A DNA stretch of 64,000 bases, taken from NCBI GenBank assembly GCA_964035575.1, contig OZ037918.1, positions 558,001-622,000 on the forward strand, in the 5' to 3' direction. The position numbers and the translations under genes are program-made. The notes under the pieces were generated by a model. The model had not been told where the DNA came from. It did no database searches and was given only the letters and a program-made list of their open reading frames with translations. Source of the stretch: Rhynchopus sp. YZ270_cl-10. Its lineage: Eukaryota > Euglenozoa > Diplonemea > Diplonemida > Diplonemidae. Of this stretch, positions 1 through 10,136 are shown piece by piece (position 1 is the first letter of the stretch; each line of letters begins with the position of its first letter).

Positions 1-2
1 TA

Positions 3-1337
3 ATCGAGCAGCTGCAAGCGCACAAAAGGCGTAAGAGTTCTGATTCTTATACCACATCCACGAGAGCCGAGGTAGCAGCAATAGTAAGCAAAGACGCAGT
101 TATGTTTGAAGCGAAGACAACGCAATATGAGTCTTGGAAAGGTTGGGGGAATCTGCGGGCTGCGTGTTCCAATGCCAAGACTGAACACGATTTGCAAACT
201 GCATTCACTACGTTTGCCTCATCCTGGAAGGGAGAAAGTGGTCTCTCCTGGAAGGATACAAGCACTGGCACAGCCATGGAAGGCCGGAGACCTGACCTTT
301 CATGTGTGCGCCGTGACACAGTACCGCACGAAGGCACTATCCTTGCCGTATTGGAGCTGAAGGCACCTGACGTTAAAGTAGACTGCTTCGACTCTGTTGG
401 GGAGGTCGTTAAGAAGGTGGTGCGCTATCTGAAGCATCAGAGGTTGAGACACAAATTCTGCGGTATGGTGTTCAACGGAAAAGCTGCCGTGTCGCTGTAT
501 GCTGTAAGGGAGGAAGAAACGATCAGAGTGCACCAAAGTCACACAGTAGAAGATGAGCGTGCCTGGGAACTTGTCCGCAGCTTCATAGAATCATCGAGTG
601 ACGATCTGGGCATGCTGCCTCCTGTCAAAATTGGAGGACACGAGTATACGGTGCTCGGGTTCAGAGGACGGGGTGGTTCTTGTTCGGTATACTCAGTGGA
701 GGACATTGATGGCATGGTGGAGAATGGGCTGATCAAGATCTACACTGATGAAAGGGTGAGGGAAAAGGAAGAAGCCACACTACGATTCCTTGCCTCCCAG
801 GAAAGCATTGCAACGCGTGTCACTAAGGTTGTGGCATCTGAGGGCAAGTACCTTGTTGTGACGCCACGAGCTCATCATTTTACTGCGGGGACGTTCTGTT
901 TCGAGCATGCTGAGCGGATCATGGAAGTGCTGAAGCATGTTCACCACCAAGGCATAGTCCATCGAGATGTGCGCCCGGCGAACTTTTTCCGCGTCGAAAC
1001 AAGTGACAGACCCGAGGTCCTGGTGAATGATTGGACTAATTCTGCTCTGACGACTGATCATTGCGTCTATGCCGGTGCACCGGGTGGCTACAAGGCGCCT
1101 TGGATTCCCCAAGATGGTGGGAAGTACCAGCCGAGTCCGAAGGACGACCTGTACAGTTTCATAGTGTCCTGCCACGAGGTCAGGACGAGAGGAGGTACAC
1201 CAAAAGAGCTTAACAGAACCGAGGGATGGCGCAACGCATTGCAATTAACGGCGGGTCCTGACGACTCTCAGTGTCATGATAACTTGCTGCAGATGCTGCG
1301 TACTCATCTGCCCTCACTCGCAACTGATCATCTTTAG
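3..1337 (+). CDS. Crinkler-like protein: REase-like domain plus protein kinase-like domain (5' end outside window)
   Basis: The frame is open from the first bases of the window, so the gene starts upstream. The first internal ATG is at 102. A PD-(D/E)XK nuclease-like core is suggested by RPDL (Asp codon at 294) followed by VLELKAP (Glu at 354, Lys at 360). A kinase-like domain follows, with the glycine loop GFRGRGGSCSVYSV, a lysine in GLIKIY, the catalytic loop GIVHRDVRPANFF (Asp codon at 966) and NDW in place of DFG (Asp codon at 1029). The key catalytic residues of the kinase therefore look intact. Nuclease-kinase pairings are known in Crinkler/RHS-type effector proteins of oomycetes, fungi and other protists. 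Naming this family is inference from motif order. The next gene downstream is a second Crinkler-type architecture. The header domain that would decide the family lies outside the window. A nuclease-associated kinase of a mobile element is an alternative. Confidence 0.72.
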   Translation: MEQLQAHKRRKSSDSYTTSTRAEVAAIVSKDAVMFEAKTTQYESWKGWGNLRAACSNAKTEHDLQTAFTTFASSWKGESGLSWKDTSTGTAMEGRRPDLSCVRRDTVPHEGTILAVLELKAPDVKVDCFDSVGEVVKKVVRYLKHQRLRHKFCGMVFNGKAAVSLYAVREEETIRVHQSHTVEDERAWELVRSFIESSSDDLGMLPPVKIGGHEYTVLGFRGRGGSCSVYSVEDIDGMVENGLIKIYTDERVREKEEATLRFLASQESIATRVTKVVASEGKYLVVTPRAHHFTAGTFCFEHAERIMEVLKHVHHQGIVHRDVRPANFFRVETSDRPEVLVNDWTNSALTTDHCVYAGAPGGYKAPWIPQDGGKYQPSPKDDLYSFIVSCHEVRTRGGTPKELNRTEGWRNALQLTAGPDDSQCHDNLLQMLRTHLPSLATDHL

Positions 1338-2222
1338 TAGCTCTTGGTCTCTTGGGAGGGTGGAAGGACAAGTAGCTGTCTAGGCATACCTCGAAGGCGA
1401 ATACGTATTCGCTCTATATTCGGATAAAATTCTTGGACCATATTCGCCCTATATTCGGTGTGCTGCGGAGGTTGTTGTGTTGGTGCATGAAACCGGGTAT
1501 TTGTGGGAAGATTCTCTGAGATGTATGTGATCGCTCCACCACACCGTGTGTAGCGAAGCGCTACACTGTACTGTGGGACATTAATGAGGGTAACCTGACA
1601 TAATTGATATTAGATATTAGAACAGAGAAAATAGATATTGCACTGCATTAGGTCGCTTTTTGGGTGCCCGCGGGTGAGACACAGTAAGTACGCGATGTAA
1701 TTTGTAAGCGGCTTGTATAAAACAAAGGATTTTTGCGGAAACAAGTAGAAACGTAAATAATTGCGAAAAAGATAAAAAGGTTTTTGCGGAAATGAGTAGA
1801 ACCGCATACAGAGATGGGCTGTCATTGAGGAACCAGAATAGGGGATGTTCGTCCAAAGGGCTGGTCTTTGTGTGAAAGTGGTACACCTCCCACCAGCATC
1901 CGAAGTGCCCTCAGGTGTATAAAAGGTTTCGATTCTTGCTCCTTTTGAAAGAAAATGTTTTTACGAAACTGAGTAGTTCCTATGTCAGAGCATATTGTCC
2001 ACAGATCAGCTCACGTACAACACCAACCAAATCCAGGATGTCTCCTCAACACTATGTGGTTACTTTGTGTGGAGAAGCCCCATTCCCTCCCCATAGTATT
2101 CTTATTCCATAGACCCTCCACCCGCCTCCACACCTATATCATTCCACCAACAGGAAGTACAACCCAATTTTCCCTCTCATATCACCAACCCCTTCCCTTT
2201 CCTCAAACATACCCGAATACTA
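1338..2222. other. Intergenic spacer with short degenerate direct repeats
   Basis: No gene is seen. Near 1408 and 1443 a phrase like ATTCGCTCTATATTCGG is repeated 35 bp apart. Near 1733 and 1781 TTTTTGCGGAAA plus AGTAGAA occurs twice, with a third weaker match near 1950. The last 150 bp are pyrimidine-rich and lead into the next gene. Confidence 0.6.
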
Positions 2223-5146
2223 ATGCCCGTATGTCTTAAGTGCCACGAGAAGATTCCGGAGCACGATTTTGAAGCACATTCACACCAGTGTACGAGTTCG
2301 TCTTCATCATCAGTACAGCCTGTACAGTCTCCACAACAACACATCAACGTATCTGGCCTTGCAAACGCTGAGGAGCAGGTCAATGATTTGAGAGAGCGTG
2401 AGAAGAAGCTGCGTAGCAGGCTCGATGACCTCCACAAGCTTGCTCCTATCACTCCTACTGCACTAAACGAACTTCTCCTACGCGGGCTTTTTGATCCATG
2501 GACTGCTGATGATTGTGAGGAGCCATACAAGAAGCTCAAAGTGGCCATTGCCGAGCTCAAGGACGAACTGAAGGTATGACCCTTGTTTTTCATACCCATT
2601 TTTTATTTGATCTTATTTCTCGCATGACCCATTCACAACAGTGTGTTTTGGGGTTGCAATTGCAGGCACTGGTGATGCACAGTGTGGTGGAACTTTGTTT
2701 CTGTTATGTGGTTTCTAGTTTTGTGCATTCACTTTCCACACACTTACAGCAAGTTGGTAAAGAGCTGTTGAGTGCACGTGGGACGCTCGTGGAGGTGGAG
2801 AAGCAGCGGACACTGGAGATGGAAGCTCTGCAGAAGAATCTTCAGAACATAGGGATTTTACAGAGGAGACAGAGTCTTAGAGACCTTGAAGCGAAAGTGT
2901 CCAGTTGTACCGCGCGCATAAAGAATGAGTATCTCAGCGAAGCTGCTGCGATGGGGGTTTCTCTTCCCACGAAGAGAAAGCAGGGCGTACTCAAATCGCT
3001 AAGGCAAGCCCACACTGTACTGCTCACAGAGATCCTTGAGAGGTGGCCCGACGCTATGAATCCAAACACGCACCAAGCGGATTTCGAATATGAGGAAGAA
3101 GGGAGAGGCATTCGCAAGATCCAGCCAAAAGAGTTTCACCAGGAGACGGGCCTCACAAAGATTTCAGATTACATCCTTTGCTGCATCGGCGAGACACGTA
3201 CAGAAGATACCTTTATGGCACACTCCGGGAAGGGTCGCAAAGTTCTCCTCTCCGAGGGTGCCATGGGTAAAGGCAAAACAAGGCTCTTTATGGAGCTTTG
3301 CAAGGGCAAGCTCCTGCAAAATGATTTGGGGCATGCCGTTAACTTCGTGCGAGTCACGGGCAGCGAAGGATTTCGCCCTGTAGAGGATCACACAGATAGT
3401 GTGGAGGTCAGGTTCGCAAAGGCACTGCTCCAGTTTCACGGGATAGACGTTAGTGACTTGCAGCACGTGGCATCGCTGGCAGACATGGACTACTTGTTAA
3501 GGGAAAAGTTGATGGCAGTAGGGGTTATGCGACCATACAAAAGTGGAACAAAGCAGGTGTTGGTTGTTTGTGTCGATGAGTTGCTGATAATGCTGAGGGA
3601 CAGCGATGCCAGTTCCCTAATGAATGGCGCTATGCAATACCAAGAATCAACCGAGAAAGGAGAGATGCCCACGATCTTTATGTTTACGACTTTGACAGCT
3701 AAACAGGGATGGGATCTTACATTGCGTTCTGGGAGAGAGCCTTGTTACTACGTTGTGCCCACTGTCCCTGAAGGTAAGTTGCGGAAGTTTGCTGAAGACC
3801 TTGTACCAAATTTCAATACGTTGTACGAAGAAAGTGCCGCATTTCGTCAGTTATTCCACATCGGGGTGCACAATACACGGTACATTATCGATGGGTTCTG
3901 CTCGCTTGACTTCACTACTTATGAACAAATGGATAAGACGAACCGGCAGTTCCAGTCGATGTTCGAGAAGGCACTGGATCGCAGTGGTTTGTCTGTGTCA
4001 GTTATTATTGAGAAAACCATCATCGAGAAGTGGATATCTGGTGCCGAACTCTCCGAATCTGATGATGAGAAGGAAGCACTCCGCGAACGGAACGTTATGT
4101 ACAAAGACGCAAACTCTCAATGGTGTCTGTCGCCAATTCTCCTGAGACGGTGGGCTATGGATAATCCGCGGGACGAACTTGGTGCAGCTCTGAACCATAT
4201 GTACCTCGCAGACACGGCAGTTGAGCCCCGGGATGGGGCTCCGATGGAGTCTGTCATTATGAACTTGGAGGTGGCAACGCGCCTCGCATGGGAAAGCTAC
4301 AGAGTGAACAACCGCCCAGCTTACGGCCCAACAAGACCTCTCTGCGACTGGTTTCCTGGAGGGATGATTAAACATGATTACGTCATGAAGAGAGCAAAAG
4401 CGGAGCGTGCATCGGTAGAACAGATTGAAGCTGGTACTCACATGACGGATATCGCTAAAGTCGAAATGGCACTCCTCCAGGGACAGTACGTGAACCCTGG
4501 CCATAACAGTGAGCTGGGTATCGACTACCTTGCACCGCTGTGGATAGACAATTACAGTGGTCGTCCTACTATACTCGCATATCAGCACAAGAACCGGCCT
4601 CGTCTTGGCAAAAACGAGACAGAAGAGGATGCATACATACGTGTCGTTGGCGGCATCTGGAAAGCACCAATTGTAGACAAACTGTCAGAGAAGGGATACA
4701 ATATACTACCGGTGCTGTTCACCACCACTCATGCCAACGAAACTATCCGCAACGAAGAGACTCAAGAACCTGCAAAAGAACTCGCACAAAAGCTGGACGA
4801 GTTGTGTCCGAAGGGTTGGGTGGTGTTCGACTTGAAAGGCATGGAGAAGTTCACTGATCGACTAGGCAGCATGCGTCATGTCATATTCAAACCAGACACA
4901 AATGAGAATGATATGAGGAAACGAGACGAAAGACAAGGGGATCAGAAGAGTCTTGCACACACAGCAAATGGGAACGATACGCGTGTGGGAACTGGCTTAT
5001 TGTTGGCATCACGTCCTGTGTGGCGTGCAACACCCTCTCGCGTCTCGCACATTCGCAACCACGTGTGGAACACACAGCCACCACCATTCGGGGCTAGGAT
5101 GACAGGATATGTGCCATTATTACGGCGACTCTCTAAACTCATTTAG
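2223..5146 (+). CDS. Crinkler/RHS-type P-loop NTPase with C-terminal REase-like domain
   Basis: The spliced CDS is join(2223..2573,2750..5146), 915 aa. Residues 4-23 form a C2HC finger (C-x2-C-x11-H-x3-C), of the kind seen in UBZ-type ubiquitin-binding fingers. A Ser-rich linker and a coiled coil (about 45-165) follow. The NTPase domain has a Walker A, GAMGKGKT (287-294), and a Walker B, VLVVCVDEL, with Asp at 393. A nuclease-like core has GIDYLAPLW (Asp 709) and then QHK (Gln 729, Lys 731), the D...QxK variant of PD-(D/E)XK. NTPase plus REase is the standard architecture of Crinkler effectors and trypanosomatid RHS proteins. Here the usual ubiquitin-like header is replaced by the finger. The start is the first ATG after a pyrimidine-rich leader and places the finger at the extreme N-terminus. 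The gene sits 0.9 kb after the REase-kinase gene on the same strand. Whether it acts on host or foreign DNA cannot be read from the sequence. Confidence 0.8.
2574..2749 (+). other. Intron of the NTPase-REase gene
   Basis: The donor GTATGA follows a complete Lys codon and the acceptor CACTTACAG precedes CAAGTT, so the phase is 0 and the coiled coil continues without a break. The upstream exon frame meets a stop just after the donor, which makes splicing necessary. An alternative in-frame acceptor, TTGCAG ending at 2665, would add a 28-residue hydrophobic insert and is less likely. Confidence 0.75.
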
Positions 5147-6111
5147 GCGTGAGGGGGTTTTGTTTGGACAGAGGGCAACAGAGAAGGCAGCGAGGGATCG
5201 CAGATCAGGGTCCCCTCGGGTGTCGGGGGGAACTCCTACCCCCTCAGTATTTGGATATCTTCAACACGAGAATTTAACATCAATCCTCCAAGACGATGCA
5301 CCATGGTATGTTGCTAGCAAGGAGGGTGGCAAGGTTGTGACAAAGCATATTGATGAAATAGTGGCACATAGAGTGCCTGAAGCTTGAAGTGCTGATCAGG
5401 TGTTTGCGTCGAGGGAGGCTGGTGGAAAATGATGAATGGTAAGTGCAAGAATACATGAGTGATGTGCAAGGGAGAATTGATCAAGAGAAATAGGAAGCAA
5501 AATACGCGCATCAGTGCTGAATCGTTGTAACGTAATGCGGAACTCACTACAGCAAGAAGTGAGTTCGAACCCCTCAACCCCTCATGGACACGAAAAATTC
5601 AATACTGCTGACAAAATTTGGAAAGTGTGATGCATTCTACAGACAACACTTCGACAACAACACTTCAGGGCATCATGGACACCAACGATGCAGCAATAAG
5701 GTAAAACATCGAGAGTAAAACATTTCAACCCTACCAGACCACAGCGGACTGCCCACCAACACTACGGTCCCAGTGAAGATGTTGACAGCTACGAGATTGT
5801 TCTTGTTGTGACGTCTTTTGATTCTTACATTTTTCAGCAGCGCACAGCCATCAACAGCCTAGAGCGCTGTTCACGAATTAGTAGAGGTGGATCGTCCCTA
5901 GTAAACTTGTTTAAGCAGCTCTGCTGCGTCTTGGGGGTCTCTCGATTATACATTTTTAGGCTTCGCGTCCTGCATGTTTATTGTCTACTTGCATCTGCAA
6001 GGTTGGAAGAGGGTAACAGGGGAAACTCATTAAAAATCATTCACTCACTCATTGGGTGAGCAAGGGGATGGTTCGGGATACAAATAAAACACTGTATTTT
6101 TGAAGGAGCTG

Positions 6112-6186
6112 GGTGAGAGATTATGCAAACCCGCAAAAAATCGGGCATTCCACTCAAGAGAGATAAAAACAAACACAAAATACAAT
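6112..6186 (+). repeat. Hairpin module, copy 1
   Basis: Begins GGTGAGAGATTATG, then a variable hairpin (CCCG..CGGG), CATTCCACT and GATAAAAACA. The second copy at 6281 keeps these blocks but has a different middle. Confidence 0.5.
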
Positions 6187-6280
6187 CAATAACAAAGCAA
6201 AATTGTGCATTTGATGGGATATGGTTGGGGATCCACAAAAAAAACAAGACCACACCTTATTTAAGGCGCTCACTTTGGAC

Positions 6281-6348
6281 GGTGAGAGATTATGAAAAAT
6301 CATGAGAGGTCATTCCACTAAAGATGGATAAAAACACAAAAAACAATG
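6281..6348 (+). repeat. Hairpin module, copy 2
   Basis: Same GGTGAGAGATTATG, CATTCCACT and GGATAAAAACA blocks as the copy at 6112. The segment between them is replaced by an ATGA..TCAT arrangement. Confidence 0.5.
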
Positions 6349-6439
6349 GATAAAAAACAAAAGTTATTTTTCTTTGTCACACACTACAACCTGCACCAAC
6401 CATAAGATACCCTAGAACCACAAGCCAGCTAAGTTCCTG

Positions 6440-6556
6440 AACCCCGCAAACCCGCACAACCACACCAGCCGGATAACGCAACCTAGAACCCGCAAACCCG
6501 CGCACCCGCAAACCCGCAAATGAGCACCCGCAAACCCGTAAACCCGCAAACCCGTC
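6440..6556 (+). repeat. Degenerate AAACCCGC octamer array
   Basis: About ten imperfect copies of AAACCCGC or ACCCGC are separated by short unique bits. The array lies about 230 bp upstream of the formin-like gene. Confidence 0.6.
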
Positions 6557-6790
6557 ACAATGAACGAAACCCCCCTCCTCATTGTTTTTTGTTGCGCTTT
6601 CAGGACCTCATCGATGGATCACTATATGTACAGCAGATCTCCTCCACCCTCCCACCTTCCCACCCTCTCACCTCCCCACCCCTCCACCCCGCCCTACCAC
6701 TCACACGTTCCATTCTTCAAGGCTAACACTACCCTCTGCTTAGGTATCACCTACATACCTTCTTTCGGTTGTTAACACTTACCGAAGGTG

Positions 6791-9493
6791 ATGTCTGTAA
6801 ACACAATGGCCAACATCAAGCAGAAGCTTGCACAGCTGGGAAGCACAAAGGAGAAGGTAGGTGTGAAGGACATCACGCAGTTCTGGGAGGAGGTGGGCTC
6901 CGAGGATGTGCCGTGGCTGCTCCCGCACCTGACGGACCTGACCAAGGAGAACCTCAAGACACGCAGGGTGGAGACGGCAAAGGTGGACCAGAACAACCCC
7001 ATCTGGCTGGAGGCACCGCTGCGTCGCTTGCGAATGTTGCTTACACACTCTGCAGAAAAAGAGGAGCAGACGGGTGTACAGTCTGCCCTTGCAGTTGAGG
7101 CCGCTGTGTTTGCGCGTATTGCATCCAACCTGCAGAACTGGGACGCATCGCAGGTGAAAGACGGCGAGCAGTTCGTCGTGACCCTGCAGCAGGTGCTCAA
7201 GCACTCGAACGGTGTGACACCGTCTGCAGACTACGGAGGTCTCTCGCTTCTGTTGCATGTGATGGGTGAGTCGAAGGTGGCAAACATGGACCTCCTGCTG
7301 GACTCGTGGGTGTTCGCGATGTTTGAGTTCAAGGAGTTGGTTGCACAGCTGCGCCCTCTGCTGCGTTTCTTTGAGGAGGTCAATGGGCAGGAGTTCAAAC
7401 GCTTCCTCAAGAGCGCACTCATCTTCTTCCAGGGGCAGCTCCCGAGTGTGCGTGCGGAGGGCTTCAACCTGTACCTGCTGGGGGAGATGGAGGGCGGGCT
7501 CCTGCGGGAGATGCTTGACCAGTTTGCGCGCTACGACCCCGACCAGCAGCTTGCGACGTACATGGCACGCACGTTGCGTCCTCTGGCTGAGGCAGCCGCG
7601 TCGCTCATAGAGACACGCACCGACAGCACTGCCTTGGACGAGATACAGTCTAGGATGGATATGTGCCGTGCGTTGCTTGCCTGCCACACGACGTCCGAGG
7701 GCGTCAAGGCGCAGCTGGCCACGTTCCTCGCGGAGAGTGCGTCAGTGGTAGATGAGCTGCTGGCACTGGACGTGGCACGTATGTCTGCGTTCCTAGGTTT
7801 TCAGGGTGTTGCCTCGCGCGTTGTGCAGGGTGTTGCGCCGGCACCCATCCCTGTGGGAGTCATCCAGCCAGGGGCAGTGCTGGCACCACCCGCACCACCG
7901 CAGCCCGCACAGCAGGGCATCCCCCCACCGCCACCCATGCCGCAGGGGGGTGTGTACGCACCTGCTGCTACTGCGTCTGTCATTCCCGAGGCACCGCCCC
8001 TGCCTGCAGGCGGTATTCAGGCCACGCTTGCCGCAGGTCCACAACCAAAGCTATGCCCGTCGCGGCGCTTCAACGCAAAGAAGTTCTTCCGTGCGATGTG
8101 TTCCTTCTGCAGGGTGCTCGACCGCACGCTGGTGGAGCGCAAGCGCAAGGTGAAGCGTGCTGCCGGTCTCTTCCAGCCATGGCGTGTGAAGAACTACCTA
8201 CTTGCCGAGATCACTCCCATCTCGCTGTGGGGTTGCATCAAGAAGGAGCACCTCGAGCAGCTGGAGGCTGACATCGGCGACGTTGTCAACGACATCCAAG
8301 ACATTGCCGGGTCCTGCGTCACAACAAAGCTGCTCACCGTTGTGTACATGGTGAAGGACCTCGACTGCACGCCGTGCGGGGCAGACCCGGCAGTGATCGA
8401 GAGCAACGTCGCGAGGCTACGCTGGCTGGTGGACAACATTTTCCTGCTGTACCCACACCTGCACGGGGAGGTGTGCGGGGGTGTGCTCTACGGGGAGCTG
8501 ACACATCTGTTCAATGCCTGTGGGTTTGACCCATGCAGGCGTCTGGAACTGTGGGAGACGATGCTCGGCTTCAACAACAGGTTTGTCGAAAGGTCGCTAA
8601 CGACCCACGAGGCGAACCAGCACCTGACGGAGCTTGTGAACAACCCCTCCGTGAAACAGCTCCTTGTCGCCGTGCTTATGCACCAGCGCCAGATTGGCGA
8701 GGAGGACGGCGAGGATGGGAACGCAGAGGACAAGATAGACTCCTGCAAGAATGCGACCCGCCATTTCGCCCTGCTCCGTGCGATGGTGGACAACCTCTGC
8801 AAGAACTACAAGGGCATTGTCATCCTCGACGCAGTGGAGAACTCTTTGCCGTCACTTCTCACCGTCGAAAGCAAACTCAAGAGCACCCAGGACTGCCTTA
8901 CCACGGATCTGGACGCCATTCTCGATGAGCTGGAAGGCGACGAACGCAAGCGGAAGCTCGAAGCCGCATCTCCGTCCTCCCGGCAGGCAGACACAGACTG
9001 TGACGTTGCTACAGAGAAGATGACGACCTTTATTGTTGAAGAACGCGAGTTTGCGATGAACTGTGCAAAGGTGCCCGCATGCTCTATGCTCTACGCGATG
9101 GCGCACACGACGTCTTTCAATGTAGACGACGAGTCAGGGAACATCCCACTACATGACGTCTGCGCCGAGCAGTTTGCACACATTACAGATTTCTACAACA
9201 AAGGCACCCTCCCGACGGGTCTAAGCAATGTGCAATGGAACGACTTCAAGGTAACGTGCAACTTCCTATCGCTTGAGGACATCATGCACAGCCTTGTGGA
9301 GGAGGACCACATCTTCTACGACAAGCTCACACACTTCTTCCACACTGCACAGCGCAACATCAACTCCGTCACACCCGTCTCCAAGGATGCCGAAGACACC
9401 CTAGAAGTACTCTCCGGACTATTCAAGAGAATTACAAGAATCTACGAGCACATTGACACCAGATCCCTCACCAACATCTTCTCCGCCCTCTGA
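6791..9493 (+). CDS. Formin-like protein with divergent FH2 region
   Basis: A 900-aa single-exon protein. The start is the ATG encoding MSVNTMANIK. Residues 1-350 are helical with armadillo-like spacing, as in formin GBD/FH3 regions. Residues about 365-405 form a proline-rich FH1-like stretch with APPAPPQPA and IPPPPPMPQ, which would bind profilin-actin. The part after residue 440 resembles FH2: ITPISLWGCIKKEHLEQLE matches the lasso/TIW-like start, and later helices have the length and order of the FH2 core. The family's GNxxN motif is not evident. Formins nucleate and elongate unbranched actin filaments in the cytoplasm. The assignment rests on domain order and weak sequence similarity. If the FH2 reading is wrong, this is simply a proline-hinged helical protein. 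Confidence 0.55.
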   Translation: MSVNTMANIKQKLAQLGSTKEKVGVKDITQFWEEVGSEDVPWLLPHLTDLTKENLKTRRVETAKVDQNNPIWLEAPLRRLRMLLTHSAEKEEQTGVQSALAVEAAVFARIASNLQNWDASQVKDGEQFVVTLQQVLKHSNGVTPSADYGGLSLLLHVMGESKVANMDLLLDSWVFAMFEFKELVAQLRPLLRFFEEVNGQEFKRFLKSALIFFQGQLPSVRAEGFNLYLLGEMEGGLLREMLDQFARYDPDQQLATYMARTLRPLAEAAASLIETRTDSTALDEIQSRMDMCRALLACHTTSEGVKAQLATFLAESASVVDELLALDVARMSAFLGFQGVASRVVQGVAPAPIPVGVIQPGAVLAPPAPPQPAQQGIPPPPPMPQGGVYAPAATASVIPEAPPLPAGGIQATLAAGPQPKLCPSRRFNAKKFFRAMCSFCRVLDRTLVERKRKVKRAAGLFQPWRVKNYLLAEITPISLWGCIKKEHLEQLEADIGDVVNDIQDIAGSCVTTKLLTVVYMVKDLDCTPCGADPAVIESNVARLRWLVDNIFLLYPHLHGEVCGGVLYGELTHLFNACGFDPCRRLELWETMLGFNNRFVERSLTTHEANQHLTELVNNPSVKQLLVAVLMHQRQIGEEDGEDGNAEDKIDSCKNATRHFALLRAMVDNLCKNYKGIVILDAVENSLPSLLTVESKLKSTQDCLTTDLDAILDELEGDERKRKLEAASPSSRQADTDCDVATEKMTTFIVEEREFAMNCAKVPACSMLYAMAHTTSFNVDDESGNIPLHDVCAEQFAHITDFYNKGTLPTGLSNVQWNDFKVTCNFLSLEDIMHSLVEEDHIFYDKLTHFFHTAQRNINSVTPVSKDAEDTLEVLSGLFKRITRIYEHIDTRSLTNIFSAL

Positions 9494-9800
9494 AATCCAA
9501 AAAGAGGTCAAAAAAAGGATCCAAAAATGATGCGGTTTTGAAAAAGCCACATTTTTTTTTTTTCCTAGTTTCTCTGTCTTTCATTAGCTCGATTTGAGAC
9601 ATTGTATATTCGATTATTCAAGATGATGTGCATTGCTTTGGACTAGGTCATTACTAAAAAAACACATATAGAAGTGAGCCTGTCTTTTTGTCCAATTCTA
9701 GTTGCGGAGATGTGATAAAAATGGGGAGGTGTGTGTAAGCATAGCCTTTCCGCTTTGTTTCAAAAGAAGAAAAAAAAAATCTGTGAAGAAATATAAGTTA

Positions 9801-9922
9801 CTCTGAAAGGTTGAGAACGACCTACGTCTATACCTTCTGTAGTACAAAAGGCTTCGGCCGACATTGAGTACAGATCGTTATACCAGTAGGTATAGCGTGA
9901 TTGTCGATACAACAAAAAAAAA
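9801..9922 (+). repeat. Family C structured repeat, copy 1
   Basis: Has GGTTGAGAACGACC, the stem CTACG../..TGTAG, the UUCG hairpin GGCTTCGGCC, ACATTGAGTACAGA, a perfect 9-bp hairpin (CGTTATACC/GGTATAGCG, loop AGTA), GATTGTCGATACAAC and an A-tail. Confidence 0.8.
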
Positions 9923-10039
9923 CAGATAGTTATATGAACAACGCATGATCCCATTTGAGAGAAAAACACACTTTATGCTTACCCTGTTTTTATTGTTCCC
10001 TTTTTAGATGGGTGCGTGCATTCATCTGAAATTTCTTCC

Positions 10040-10072
<33 letters not shown>

Positions 10073-10074
<2 letters not shown>

Positions 10075-10136
10075 TGCTTTCATCCGGATGTTTGGCATTG
10101 TAAGTGGGTCAGTCGGAGGTGCCTGCATCAATAACT
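10073..10136 (+). repeat. Family D dispersed repeat, copy 1
   Basis: TGTGCTTTCATCCGGATG, then GTGGGTCAGTCGGAGGTG and CCTGCATCAATAAC. It closely matches the copy at 24388-24450. Confidence 0.8.

Larger units (their letters stand above)
5147..6790. other. Intergenic spacer with a duplicated hairpin module and octamer repeats
   Basis: No convincing gene is seen. The stretch contains two diverged copies of an approximately 70-bp module (6112-6186 and 6281-6348) and a degenerate AAACCCGC array (6440-6556), described separately. A pyrimidine-rich 100 bp (6640-6740) leads into the next gene. Confidence 0.5.

Noticed and set aside
1610-1886. Minus-strand hydrophobic frames (71 and 89 aa)
   Set aside because: Overlapping frames over a TTTTTGCGG direct repeat in AT-rich DNA, with no domain and no coding-like composition.
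5510-5590. tRNA-like stretch with GAGTTCGAACCCC
   Set aside because: The T-loop is present, but the flanking 5-bp stem, anticodon arm and acceptor stem do not form.
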